Position numbers and translations under genes: made by a program. 64,000 bases of DNA from Mycolicibacterium parafortuitum (GTDB lineage Bacteria > Actinomycetota > Actinomycetes > Mycobacteriales > Mycobacteriaceae): assembly GCF_010725485.1 (NCBI RefSeq), contig NZ_AP022598.1:5642001-5706000 (forward strand). The letters run 5' to 3'. The notes under the pieces were generated by a model that worked only from the letters and a program-made list of their open reading frames with translations, was not told the DNA's origin and did not search any database. Shown here in pieces: positions 28,527-36,415 of the stretch. Within the stretch, counting starts at the first letter, position 1, and every line of letters starts with the position of its first letter.

Positions 28527-29725
28527 CCACCGGTCCGCTCGACGGAATCCGGGTCATCGAGGTCGGCACGCTGATCTCGGGCCCGTTCGCCGGCCGCCTG
28601 CTCGGCGACATGGGCGCCGAGGTCGTCAAGATCGAACCGCCGGGCGCCCCGGATCCGCTGCGCACGTGGGGGCAGGCCGAACTCGACGGCCACCACTTCT
28701 TCTGGACCGTGCACGCGCGCAACAAGAAGGCGGTGACGCTGAACCTGCGGGTGCCCCAGGGCCGCGAACTGTTCCTCGACCTCGTCGAACGCAGCGACAT
28801 CATCGTCGAGAACTTCCGGCCCGGCACGCTGGAGAAGTGGAACCTCGGTTATGACGTTCTGCGCGAACGCAACCGGGGCATCATTCTGGTGCGCGTCTCC
28901 GGATACGGCCAGACCGGGCCCGAGGCGCACAAGGCCGGCTACGCGTCGGTCGCCGAGGCCGCCAGCGGGCTTCGGCACATGAACGGCTTCCCCGGCGGAC
29001 CTCCCCCGCGGCTGGCGCTCTCCCTCGGCGACAGCCTGGCGGGCATGTTCGCCGCCCAGGGAGCCCTCGCGGCGTTGTATCGGCGCACCGTCACCGGTGA
29101 GGGGCAGATCGTCGATGCCGCACTCACCGAGTCCTGCCTGGCGGTGCAGGAATCCACCATTCCCGACTACGACATCGGCGGGGTGGTGCGTGGCCCGTCC
29201 GGCACGCGTCTGGAAGGCATCGCGCCGTCGAACATCTACCCGACCGCCGACGGCAGCTGGGTGGTGATCGCGGCCAACCAGGACACGGTGTTCCGCCGAT
29301 TGTGCGCCGCGATGGGACAGCCCGAGCTGGCCACCGACGAGAGATTCGTCGATCATCGTGCCCGCGGACGCAACCAGGATGAGCTGGACAAGATCATCGG
29401 CGACTGGGCGGCACAGCGTCAGCCCGCCGACATCATCGAAACCCTGTCGGAGGCGGGGGTGATCAGCGGTCCGATCAACACCGTCGCCGAGGTGGTCGAG
29501 GATGCCCAGCTGCAGGCTCGCGGGATGATCGCCGACCACTGGGATGAGCGGATCGGCCGCAATGTCAAGGGCCCCGGCGTGGTTCCGGTGCTCTCCGAGA
29601 CGCCCGGCACCATCCGCAGCGCCGGGTCCGCGCGGCCCGGACAACACAACGACGAGATCTACGGTGAGCTGCTCGGGCGCAGCGCTGCCGAACTCGATGA
29701 GTTACGCGCGGAGGGTGTGCTGTGA
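28523..29725 (+). CDS. CaiB/BaiF family (type III) CoA-transferase
   Basis: 400 residues from GTG 28523. Family opening PLDGIRVIEVGTLISGPFAGRLLGDMGAEVVKIEPP, then VENFRPGTLEKWNLGYDVL, VRVSGYGQTGP and LSLGDSLAGMFAAQGALAALYRR, where the Asp is the expected catalytic residue. It would move CoA to an organic acid, activating it for the lyase and dehydrogenase encoded nearby. Overlaps both neighbours by four bases, so it is co-translated with them. Confidence 0.93.
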   Translation: MTTGPLDGIRVIEVGTLISGPFAGRLLGDMGAEVVKIEPPGAPDPLRTWGQAELDGHHFFWTVHARNKKAVTLNLRVPQGRELFLDLVERSDIIVENFRPGTLEKWNLGYDVLRERNRGIILVRVSGYGQTGPEAHKAGYASVAEAASGLRHMNGFPGGPPPRLALSLGDSLAGMFAAQGALAALYRRTVTGEGQIVDAALTESCLAVQESTIPDYDIGGVVRGPSGTRLEGIAPSNIYPTADGSWVVIAANQDTVFRRLCAAMGQPELATDERFVDHRARGRNQDELDKIIGDWAAQRQPADIIETLSEAGVISGPINTVAEVVEDAQLQARGMIADHWDERIGRNVKGPGVVPVLSETPGTIRSAGSARPGQHNDEIYGELLGRSAAELDELRAEGVL

Positions 29726-30627
29726 CCGAACTGCCGACCCACGTGGACATCCGGGACGTCACGTTGCGCGACGGACTGCAGATCGAGGATCCGATCCCGT
29801 TGTCGGCCAAGCTCGATCTACTCGCCGCCATCGCCGCGACCGGTGTCCGCGAGATGGAGGCGACGGCGTTCGTATCGCCGTCGAAGGTCCCCGCGCTTGC
29901 CGACGCCGCCGAACTCGCCGCAGAACTGCACAACTTTGCAGACATCGAGTTCTCGGCGCTGATCGCCAGTCCGAACGGGGCGAAGCGCGCCATCGCGGCC
30001 GGTCTGCACTCGATCGAATACGTGGTGTCGGCCGCCGACAGCCATAGCCGGGCCAACGTGGGCCGGTCCTCGGCCGAGTCGACGACGCTGATCCCCGAGA
30101 TCGTCGCCATCGCCCACGACAGCGACGTCACCGTCGAAGTCATCATCGCGACCGCGTGGGACTGCCCGTTCGACGGACCCACCGATCCGCAGCGTGTGCT
30201 CGACATCGCCACTGCGGCAATCGATGCCGGCGTCGACAGGCTTGCCATCGCCGACACCATCGGCACCACCACCCCGCGGCGCGTGACCGACCTGATCGCG
30301 GCGGTCCGTCCGCTGATCGGCGACACGCCGCTGGGGGCTCACTTCCACAACACCCGCGGCGCCGGACTGGCCAGCGCGTACGCCGCGGTCAGCGCCGGGG
30401 TGACACGTCTGGACGCATCGGTCGGCGGGCTCGGCGGATGCCCGTTCGCCCCCGGCGCCAGCGGCAACATCGCCACCGAGGACCTGGTGTACCTGTTGCG
30501 CGACAGCGGCGTTCATACCGACGTCGATCTCGCGGCAGCCATCGCGGCGGCACGGGTGGCCCAGGACGCGGTGGGACACGAACTCCCCAGCTCCCTGCTG
30601 CGCGCCGGCGACCGGATCCTGGGGTAG
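29722..30627 (+). CDS. HMG-CoA lyase-like (DRE-TIM) enzyme
   Basis: 301 residues from GTG 29722. Motifs DVTLRDGLQIED (metal Asp and Arg), ADTIGTTTP, HFHNTRGAGLASAYAA (metal His) and GGLGGCPFAPGASGNIATEDLVYLL (catalytic Cys). It should cleave a 3-hydroxy-3-methylglutaryl-CoA-type substrate by retro-Claisen reaction, giving acetyl-CoA and a keto acid. The context with a CoA-transferase suggests action on a CoA-activated, tertiary-hydroxy intermediate, not necessarily HMG-CoA itself. Confidence 0.92.
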   Translation: MTELPTHVDIRDVTLRDGLQIEDPIPLSAKLDLLAAIAATGVREMEATAFVSPSKVPALADAAELAAELHNFADIEFSALIASPNGAKRAIAAGLHSIEYVVSAADSHSRANVGRSSAESTTLIPEIVAIAHDSDVTVEVIIATAWDCPFDGPTDPQRVLDIATAAIDAGVDRLAIADTIGTTTPRRVTDLIAAVRPLIGDTPLGAHFHNTRGAGLASAYAAVSAGVTRLDASVGGLGGCPFAPGASGNIATEDLVYLLRDSGVHTDVDLAAAIAAARVAQDAVGHELPSSLLRAGDRILG

Positions 30628-30633
30628 CCGACC

Positions 30634-31254
30634 GTGCCCCCCGGACCGTCGGAGACACTGAGCGCCAAGGGCCGTCAAACCCGTGACGCCCTCGCCCAGG
30701 CGGCCCGGAAACTGTTCGCCGAGCGCGGATTCCACGGCACCACCCTCGGTGACATCACCGCAGCCGCGGGAAAATCACCGGCGGCGTTCTACCGGTACTT
30801 CACCGACAAAGAGGACCTGCTGGCCGCGCTGGCCGAGTCCTTCCTGCACGAGGTCGTCGCTCCGTCCGGGCTCAGCGTGCCGCTGCCGGAATCCCCCGAC
30901 GACGACGCGTTCTTCACCTCGGTGGTCACCGGCTACTGGACGATGTTCAAACAGAACATCGGCATCATGATCGCGGTGGCGCAGCTCGCCGCCACCCAGC
31001 CACGATTTGCGCTCGTGCAGAACGAATTCCGTCGCTTCGGCATGGACATCGTGGCAGCATCGGTGCGCCGGGCCCAGGAACAGGGGTTCGGCACCGAGCT
31101 GAACCCGGAGCACACCGCGGCGGCGATCGCGCTGCTGTTCGAGAACTTCACCACCGTGTTCGTCGGGTCGTCGAGCCTCGGGGTGCAGATGACCGACCAG
31201 GACGCGATTGCGACACTGTCGCGGATCTGGAAGAAAACGCTGTACGGGTACTGA
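30634..31254 (+). CDS. TetR family transcriptional regulator
   Basis: 206 residues from GTG 30634. DNA-binding part RGFHGTTLGDITAAAGKSPAAFYRYFTDKEDLLAALAE (about 33-70). It lies inside the cluster, seven bases after the lyase gene and 18 before the dehydrogenase gene, so it is probably the cluster regulator and part of the transcript it controls. A dyad GTCAG-TTTCACTT-CTGAC upstream of the first gene (26188-26205) is a possible target. Confidence 0.9.
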   Translation: MPPGPSETLSAKGRQTRDALAQAARKLFAERGFHGTTLGDITAAAGKSPAAFYRYFTDKEDLLAALAESFLHEVVAPSGLSVPLPESPDDDAFFTSVVTGYWTMFKQNIGIMIAVAQLAATQPRFALVQNEFRRFGMDIVAASVRRAQEQGFGTELNPEHTAAAIALLFENFTTVFVGSSSLGVQMTDQDAIATLSRIWKKTLYGY

Positions 31255-31272
31255 TCGTTCAAAGGAGAACAC

Positions 31273-32511
31273 GTGGATTTCACCCTGCCCGACCACCTGC
31301 CGGGTCTGCTCGCCGAGATGGACGCGTTCATCGAGGCGGAGATCAAGCCACTGGAGCGGGAGAACATTCAGTACTTCGACCACCGGCGTGAGCACGCACG
31401 CACCGACTGGGACAACGGCGGCGTCCCGCGGCGCGAGTGGGAGGAACTGCTCGACGAGATGCGCAGGCGCGCGGATGCGGCGGGGTGGCTGCGCTACGGC
31501 CTGCCGTCCCAGTTCGGCGGCCGGGACGGCACCAACCTGGACATGGCGGTGATCCGCGAGCACCTGGCGGCCAAGGGTCTGGGGCTGCACAACGACCTGC
31601 AGGACGAGTCGTCCATCGTCGGCAACTTCCCGCAGGTGATCATGATGGACCGGTTCGGCACCGAAGAGCAGAAGCGGGAGTGGACCGACGCGCTGATCAC
31701 CGGGAAGCGCTCGATGGCGTTCGGGCTGACCGAACCCAACCACGGCTCGGATGCCACCTGGTTGGAGACCACCGCAGTCCAGGACGGCGACGAGTGGGTC
31801 ATCAACGGCGCCAAGCGCTTCAACACCGGCGTGCACCGCGCCACGCACGACCTGGTGTTCGCCCGGACCTCCGGCGAGGCAGGTCAGGCCCGCGGCATCA
31901 CCGCGTTCCTGGTGCCCTGCGACGCGCCCGGGTTCACGGTCCCGTACTACTGGTGGACGTTCAACATGCCCACCGACCACGGCGAGGTCCTGTTGGAGAA
32001 CGTCCGCGTGCCGTCCGAGGCCATCCTCGGCGAGATCGACCGCGGCCTGGAGGTGGGCCAGACCTTCCTGCACGAGAACAGGATTCGGCAGGCGGCCAGC
32101 AGTCTCGGCGCGGCGCAGTACTGCATCGACCGGGCCGTCGTCTACGCCAACGAGCGCAAGGTGTTCGGCAAGCCGCTGGCCACTCATCAGGCTGTGCAGT
32201 GGCCGCTGGTGGAACTGCAGACCGAAGCCCAGATGGTGCGGCTGCTGGTGCGCTACGCGGCATCCGAACTGGACCGCAACCACCACATGGAGGTTTCGGA
32301 CAAGGTGTCGATGGCCAACTACCGCGCCAACCGGCTGGTGTGCGAGGCGGCCGACCGCGCGATGCAGGTGTTCGGCGGCGTCGGGTACAGCAGGCACGAG
32401 CCGTTCGAGCACATCTACCGGCACCACCGTCGGTACCGCATCACCGAGGGCGCCGAGGAGATCCAGATCAGAAGGGTTGCGCAGCGGCTGTTCGGGTTCG
32501 GGCGGCGATGA
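31273..32511 (+). CDS. Acyl-CoA dehydrogenase
   Basis: 412 residues from GTG 31273 with AAAGGAG upstream. Complete fold: FGLTEPNHGSDATWLETTA, VINGAKRFNTGVHRATHDLVFART, the C-terminal AMQVFGGVGYSRHEPFEHIYRHHRRYRITEGAEEIQIRRVAQRL. The glutamate in EGAEEIQ is in the usual active-site region. Likely oxidises the acyl-CoA made by the cluster's CoA-transferase. The TGA stop is embedded in the first unit of the 21-bp repeat. Confidence 0.93.
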   Translation: MDFTLPDHLPGLLAEMDAFIEAEIKPLERENIQYFDHRREHARTDWDNGGVPRREWEELLDEMRRRADAAGWLRYGLPSQFGGRDGTNLDMAVIREHLAAKGLGLHNDLQDESSIVGNFPQVIMMDRFGTEEQKREWTDALITGKRSMAFGLTEPNHGSDATWLETTAVQDGDEWVINGAKRFNTGVHRATHDLVFARTSGEAGQARGITAFLVPCDAPGFTVPYYWWTFNMPTDHGEVLLENVRVPSEAILGEIDRGLEVGQTFLHENRIRQAASSLGAAQYCIDRAVVYANERKVFGKPLATHQAVQWPLVELQTEAQMVRLLVRYAASELDRNHHMEVSDKVSMANYRANRLVCEAADRAMQVFGGVGYSRHEPFEHIYRHHRRYRITEGAEEIQIRRVAQRLFGFGRR

Positions 32512-32564
32512 GCGCTTGCGCGAAGAGCAGAAAGCGCATGAGCGCTTGCGCGAAGAGCAGAAAG
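32508..32564 (+). repeat. Two tandem units of a stop-codon-linked 21-bp repeat
   Basis: ATGAGCGCTTGCGCGAAGAG followed by C occurs at 32508 and again at 32538, a 30-base period, each followed by AGAAAGC. The upstream TGA stop is bases 2-4 of the first unit. GCGCTTGCGC contains a GCGC-TT-GCGC dyad. The same unit recurs at 33541 and 39420. Confidence 0.85.
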
Positions 32565-32572
32565 CAGCGCAA

Positions 32573-33544
32573 GTGAGCGCCGACCTCGCGCACGCGCTGG
32601 AGGAGGTGCTGCGCCCAGTTCTCGGTGACACCACGGTCGAGGATCTGCAACGGTTGACCGGCGGCGCGAGCCGCACCACCTGGGCGTTCACCGCGACCGA
32701 CGACGGGCGTGCGCGCAAGCTGATCCTGCGCACCGGCGCCCGCGACGACGTCCACGCGAGCATGGAACTCGAAGCCGCGGTGCAGCAGCGCGCCGCTGCC
32801 GCTGGCGCCCCGGTGCCGCACATCCTGGCGGCCGACAATTCGCCTGAGGCCGTGGGCAATCCGTATCTGATCTGCGATGAGATCGCGGGTGAGACCATTG
32901 TGCGGCGTATCTTCCGGGGGCTCGACGACGCGGGGCGCGCCCGTTTGCTGCAGCAGTGCGCGGAGGCGCTGGCCGCGATCCACCGCGCCGATCCCGACGG
33001 CGTCGGGCTCACCGCCCCGGACGATCTGGCGGAGTGGCGGGCCCGCCTCGACGAAATCGGGGACACCACACCGACGTTCGAGTGGACCTTTCGACGGCTC
33101 GCCGATCAGCGACCCGACCCGTCTCCGATGCGGCTGATCCACGGCGACTTCCGGATGGGCAATCTGATCGTCGACGATTCCGGGCTGGCGGCCGTGTTGG
33201 ACTGGGAGCTGACCCATATCGGGGAGGTCTACGAAGATCTGGCCTGGTTCTGTATCCGGGCTTGGCGCTTCGGCGCGCCCGAAGCACTCGGCGCCGGAGG
33301 CCTCGGCAGTGTGGAGACGTTCCTGCAGGCGTACGAACAGGCCGCGGGCACCCCGTTGGACCGGGCGGCGTTCCGGTGGTGGCTGACGGTGGCGACGCTG
33401 CGCTGGGGAGTGATCTGCCGGTATCAGGCCGAGCGGCACCTGTCGGGTGAGAACCCGTCGGTCGAACTCGCCGCCATCGGACGCCGCGTCAGCGAGACGG
33501 AGTGGGATCTGTTGGACCTGCTGTCCGGGAAGGGACCGCGATGA
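32573..33544 (+). CDS. Phosphotransferase family protein (APH/ACAD10-like kinase fold)
   Basis: 323 residues from GTG 32573; the upstream open frame only translates the repeat. Kinase-like motifs: LTGGASRTTWAF (nucleotide loop), LILRTGA (Lys-equivalent strand), catalytic MRLIHGDFRMGNLIVDDSG and metal Asp in AVLDWELTHIGEVYEDLAW. Homologues are usually next to acyl-CoA dehydrogenases, as the fused human ACAD10/11 proteins, which phosphorylate 4-hydroxyacyl-CoAs. That role is an inference here; it would let the cluster handle a hydroxylated acyl chain. Confidence 0.88.
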   Translation: MSADLAHALEEVLRPVLGDTTVEDLQRLTGGASRTTWAFTATDDGRARKLILRTGARDDVHASMELEAAVQQRAAAAGAPVPHILAADNSPEAVGNPYLICDEIAGETIVRRIFRGLDDAGRARLLQQCAEALAAIHRADPDGVGLTAPDDLAEWRARLDEIGDTTPTFEWTFRRLADQRPDPSPMRLIHGDFRMGNLIVDDSGLAAVLDWELTHIGEVYEDLAWFCIRAWRFGAPEALGAGGLGSVETFLQAYEQAAGTPLDRAAFRWWLTVATLRWGVICRYQAERHLSGENPSVELAAIGRRVSETEWDLLDLLSGKGPR

Positions 33545-33561
33545 GCGCTTGCGCGAAGAGC
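33541..33561 (+). repeat. Third copy of the 21-bp stop-linked repeat
   Basis: Identical 21-base unit to those at 32508 and 32538, beginning one base before the TGA stop (33542-33544) of the phosphotransferase gene and ending 12 bases before the next ATG (33573). Confidence 0.85.
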
Positions 33562-33572
33562 CGAGGACACCA

Positions 33573-33902
33573 ATGAGTGCACGACCCACCGCCGCCGAAC
33601 TGGTCGCCGCGGTCGCCGATTTCCTGGACAACGACGTACGCACCGTCGGCGGGCAGGTCGGGTTTCACGCCCGGGTCGCCACCAACGTGTTGCGGATCGT
33701 CGAACGCGAACTGCTCGACGACACCCCCGCCGCGGTGCGTGACGCGCTGGATGGCCTCGGGTGCTCCGATGAGGATGCGCTCGCCCGAGGGATCCGGGAC
33801 GGCCGCCTCGACGACCGGCCGGACGAAGTGATGGCGTCGCTGCGCACGCTGGTTCGTCACCGTTTGGCCATCGATCACCCGGGTTATGCCGACGGTCCAT
33901 GA
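33573..33902 (+). CDS. DUF6285 domain protein
   Basis: 109 residues, all helical in character: PTAAELVAAVADFLDNDV, QVGFHARVATNVLRIVEREL, VRHRLAIDHPGY. This small domain typically follows ACAD10-like phosphotransferases, exactly as here, and may be a partner of the kinase. Function is unproven. It overlaps the propeller gene by four bases (ATGA). Confidence 0.85.
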   Translation: MSARPTAAELVAAVADFLDNDVRTVGGQVGFHARVATNVLRIVERELLDDTPAAVRDALDGLGCSDEDALARGIRDGRLDDRPDEVMASLRTLVRHRLAIDHPGYADGP

Positions 33903-34768
33903 CCGTCACCTCGACCACGACGTTCGACCTCACCGAGCAACCCGATCCGTACGGCGTCGCCGCGACATCCGACGGCGCGGTATGGGTGACGCTGGTGCAC
34001 AGCGGCGCGGTGGTGCGGCTGGGCCCCGACGGCAGGCGCGATCACCACCCCGTCGGACGGGACGACTGCCGGCCCTCGGTGCTGGCCGCCGACGGTGCCA
34101 CGGCCTGGTTCACCCGCACCGGGGACGACGGCGTCACCGCGATCGACCGCCACGGCACGATGCGGACCCTCGAGCTGGAAACCGGCAGCGGACCGTACGG
34201 CATCTGTGTCGGTGGCGACGGCGCGGTGTGGTTCACCGAATCCAGCGCGGACCGGATCGGACGCCTCGATCGCGGCGGCGGCATCAGCCATGTGCCCTTG
34301 CCTTCCGGCTGTTTCCCGGCCGCGCTCACCTGCGACCCGGACGGCACGGTCTGGGCCACGCTGAATCGGGCCGATGCGGTGGCTCGGGTCGGTTCCGGCG
34401 GCGAGCTCACGATCGTCGAGCTGTCCGCGGGATCGGCCCCGGTCGGGATCACCTCCGGCGCCGACGCGGTCTGGCTGGTCGAGATCGGCGCCGGAAAGGT
34501 GGCCCGGCTGTCCGGCGACGGCCGGATCACCGAGTACCCGTTACCGGACCCCTCCTGCCGCCCGCACGCCATCGCCGCAGGCCCTGACGGCTGCTGGTTC
34601 ACCGAGTGGGCGGCCGACAGGGTCGGGCACATCACCCGGGACGGCACCATCACCGAGTACGACCTGCCCGGCTCGGTCGCCGAACCGCACGGGATCGCCG
34701 TCGCCGCCGACGGCGCGGTCTGGGTGGCCGCCGAGAGCGGCGCTGTGGTCCGGCTCGCCCGCTACTGA
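33899..34768 (+). CDS. Virginiamycin B lyase-like beta-propeller protein
   Basis: 289 residues made of about seven repeats of the form DGAVWFTE...DRIGRLDR.G.I..(Y)PLP...PHGI. Examples are GDGAVWFTESSADRIGRLDR and PDGCWFTEWAADRVGHITRDG. The last repeats keep PHAIAAGPDG and EPHGIAVAADG, the zone where Vgb of Staphylococcus has its catalytic His/Glu residues. Vgb opens a cyclic depsipeptide by Mg-dependent elimination. No signal peptide. Co-translation with DUF6285 suggests a pathway role, such as an elimination or lactonase step, over an antibiotic resistance role. Confidence 0.8.
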   Translation: MTVTSTTTFDLTEQPDPYGVAATSDGAVWVTLVHSGAVVRLGPDGRRDHHPVGRDDCRPSVLAADGATAWFTRTGDDGVTAIDRHGTMRTLELETGSGPYGICVGGDGAVWFTESSADRIGRLDRGGGISHVPLPSGCFPAALTCDPDGTVWATLNRADAVARVGSGGELTIVELSAGSAPVGITSGADAVWLVEIGAGKVARLSGDGRITEYPLPDPSCRPHAIAAGPDGCWFTEWAADRVGHITRDGTITEYDLPGSVAEPHGIAVAADGAVWVAAESGAVVRLARY

Positions 34769-34770
34769 CC

Positions 34771-35403
34771 TCAGAGCCGCCGGATCCGCGCGAGCCACGC
34801 CGGCTCGTCGACGACCGTCCCGGCGTCGACCCCCATGGCCTGCGCCTGCGCTTCCAGGACGATGCCGCGGTAGATGGTGGTGGTCAGGACCTCGATGTCC
34901 CATCCCTGCCTGAACGCGCCGCGGATCGTCTGCTCGCTGACCTGCGGGCCGAATCCACGTCCGGCATCGGAGAGCGCCAGCAGGTGCACGACCGATCCGG
35001 GGTGGGTGGCGCCGTGCAGACTGCGCACGTAGCGGGCGCGGTCATCGTCGGCGAAGATGTGGAACAGCGCGCTGTCGATGATCGTGTCGTAGGTGTCCTC
35101 CCCGAGCGCCAGTGCGTCGGCGACCTCGAACCGGGCGGCTACGCCCCGCGCCTCAGCGGTCTGCCGGGCCTGCTCGACCGCGGTCGGCGCCCCGTCGACG
35201 CCGAGCACGTCGTATCCCGCGGCGGCCAGCAGCAGGGTGTGCTCGCCGGCACCGCAGCCGATGTCGAGGACCCGGCCGGAGATGAGCCCGGCGCGTTCCA
35301 GTTCGACCACCGCCGGCTGCGGTTCGCCGATCACCCAGGGCGGGTTCTCGTTCTCGTTGTTGTAGAACTCCTCGAACAGGGACAGTGCGGGGGTGGTATC
35401 CAT
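34771..35403 (-). CDS. Class I SAM-dependent methyltransferase
   Basis: 210 residues from ATG 35403; a start 15 bases earlier would fall inside the presumed promoter. SAM motif I is VLDIGCGAGEHTLLLAAAGYDVLGVDGA (about 48-75), motif II region DTIIDSALFHIF. Substrate not recognisable. It converges on the propeller gene with two bases between stops. A -10-like hexamer at 35410-35415 sits seven bases upstream of the start, suggesting a leaderless mRNA. Confidence 0.87.
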   Translation of the reverse strand: MDTTPALSLFEEFYNNENENPPWVIGEPQPAVVELERAGLISGRVLDIGCGAGEHTLLLAAAGYDVLGVDGAPTAVEQARQTAEARGVAARFEVADALALGEDTYDTIIDSALFHIFADDDRARYVRSLHGATHPGSVVHLLALSDAGRGFGPQVSEQTIRGAFRQGWDIEVLTTTIYRGIVLEAQAQAMGVDAGTVVDEPAWLARIRRL

Positions 35404-35409
35404 GCAACC

Positions 35410-35440
35410 AGTGTTCAACCTGAACCCGAGTTGAGGTCAA
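35410..35440 (-). promoter_or_regulatory. Promoter with 19-bp spacer and dyad, MerR-like architecture
   Basis: On the minus strand TTGACC (35435-35440), a 19-base spacer and AACACT (35410-35415). The spacer region contains an imperfect dyad, AACCTGAAC against GTTGAGGTC (seven of nine). A long spacer with a central dyad is typical of MerR-activated promoters. The -10 is weak and no merR gene is in the window. Confidence 0.35.
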
Positions 35441-35443
35441 GAG

Positions 35444-35827
35444 ATGCCTGACGCACTGGCCGCGGCCGCCGACCGGCTGTTCGACGCGATCACCCGCGGC
35501 GACATCGATGCGGTGTCGCCGATGTTCAGCCCCGGGGTCGCGGTGTGGCACAGCGGCGACTCCCGCGACAGCGACCACCGCCGCGCCGTGAAGATCATCG
35601 ACTGGTTCATCGCTGCCACGGTCGAGCGCAGGTACGAGGTGCTGGACCGGCGGTTCTTCGACGGCGGCTTCGTCCAGCAACACGTCCTGCATGCGCGCGC
35701 CCGCGCCGGGGAGACGATCGCGATGCGGGTGTGCATCGTGATCGTCGTCGGAGCGGACGGCCTGATCACCCGTATCGACGAGTACTTCGACCCGGCGGAG
35801 ATGCAGCCGCTGCTGGCCGGCGGCTAG
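35444..35827 (+). CDS. NTF2-like/SnoaL-like protein
   Basis: 127 residues with the cone-like NTF2 pattern: LFDAITRGDIDAVSPMFSPGVAVWHSGD, KIIDWFIAATVERRYEVLDRRFFDGGFVQQHVL, and RIDEYFDPAEMQPLLAGG at the end. The superfamily covers ketosteroid isomerases, cyclases and non-enzymatic binders; the active residue set does not decide between them. It diverges from the methyltransferase, with GAGG at a good distance from the ATG. Confidence 0.8.
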   Translation: MPDALAAAADRLFDAITRGDIDAVSPMFSPGVAVWHSGDSRDSDHRRAVKIIDWFIAATVERRYEVLDRRFFDGGFVQQHVLHARARAGETIAMRVCIVIVVGADGLITRIDEYFDPAEMQPLLAGG

Positions 35828-35905
35828 GCCACCGAGTTCGGCCTCACCGCAACAAATTCCGGTGACCGAAGGACACATCAACGGCTCCCCGCTACCATCG
35901 CGCCC

Positions 35906-36316
35906 ATGGCTGTGCCGTCCCCTGAGTCGCGCGCGGCGCTGCGGATCCTGGTGTACAGCGACGACCCGCGAACCAGGGAGCAGGTGCAGCTGGCGCTGGG
36001 CCGGCGAATCCATCCCGAGCTGCCCGAGCTGACATATGACGAGGTCGCCACCGGAGCGATGGTGATCCGCCGGATGGACGAGGGCGGGTTCGATCTGGTG
36101 ATCCTCGACGGTGAGGCCGCCCCGGTCGGCGGAATGGGAATCGCCAAGCAGCTCAAGGATGAGATCGCCGACTGTCCGCCGATCCTGGTCCTGACCGGGC
36201 GCCCGGACGACGCGTGGTTGGCGAGCTGGTCACGCGCCGAGGCCGCCGTGCCGCACCCGATCGACCCGATCCGACTCGCCGACGCGGTCGTGTCGCTGTT
36301 GCGCCCCGGCGCCTAG
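35906..36316 (+). CDS. Atypical response-regulator receiver protein (Rv3143-like)
   Basis: 136 residues, a lone receiver domain without an output domain. Acidic pair in ILVYSDDPRT (about 16-20), phospho-acceptor Asp in DLVILDGEA (about 67) and the Thr of ILVLTGRPDD are present, but the invariant Lys before the last helix is replaced (AAVPHPIDPIRL has His-Pro). It sits directly before nuoA, as Rv3143 lies near nuoA in M. tuberculosis. Phosphorylation-driven switching is therefore doubtful; a link with complex I expression or assembly is suggested by position only. Confidence 0.85.
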   Translation: MAVPSPESRAALRILVYSDDPRTREQVQLALGRRIHPELPELTYDEVATGAMVIRRMDEGGFDLVILDGEAAPVGGMGIAKQLKDEIADCPPILVLTGRPDDAWLASWSRAEAAVPHPIDPIRLADAVVSLLRPGA

Positions 36317-36415
36317 CGCCTATCGGACCCGAAAAACACTGCTGCGCTTGGCTGTTGAGCCCTGCCTGAGGCAGCGGGGCATCGCCGGACGGCGCCAGTA
36401 GCGATACTAACCAAA

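Noticed and set aside
32508..32576. Peptide beginning MSACAKSRKR, or an N-terminal extension of the phosphotransferase through the repeat
   Set aside because: Both only translate the 21-bp repeat. The GTG at 32573 starts the conserved part. The possibility of a translated peptide is kept as a finding, not as a gene.
30775..33069. Open frame of 764 codons on the minus strand
   Set aside because: Antisense to the TetR, acyl-CoA dehydrogenase and phosphotransferase genes, which all show complete motifs.
32508..33561. CRISPR array or integrase attachment site
   Set aside because: Repeats are only 21 bases, spacing is irregular, no cas genes or integrase are nearby.
36360..36378. Terminator after the receiver gene
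   Set aside because: CCCTGCC and GGCAGCGGG can pair around TGA, but there is a bulge and no T-tract; too weak to list.
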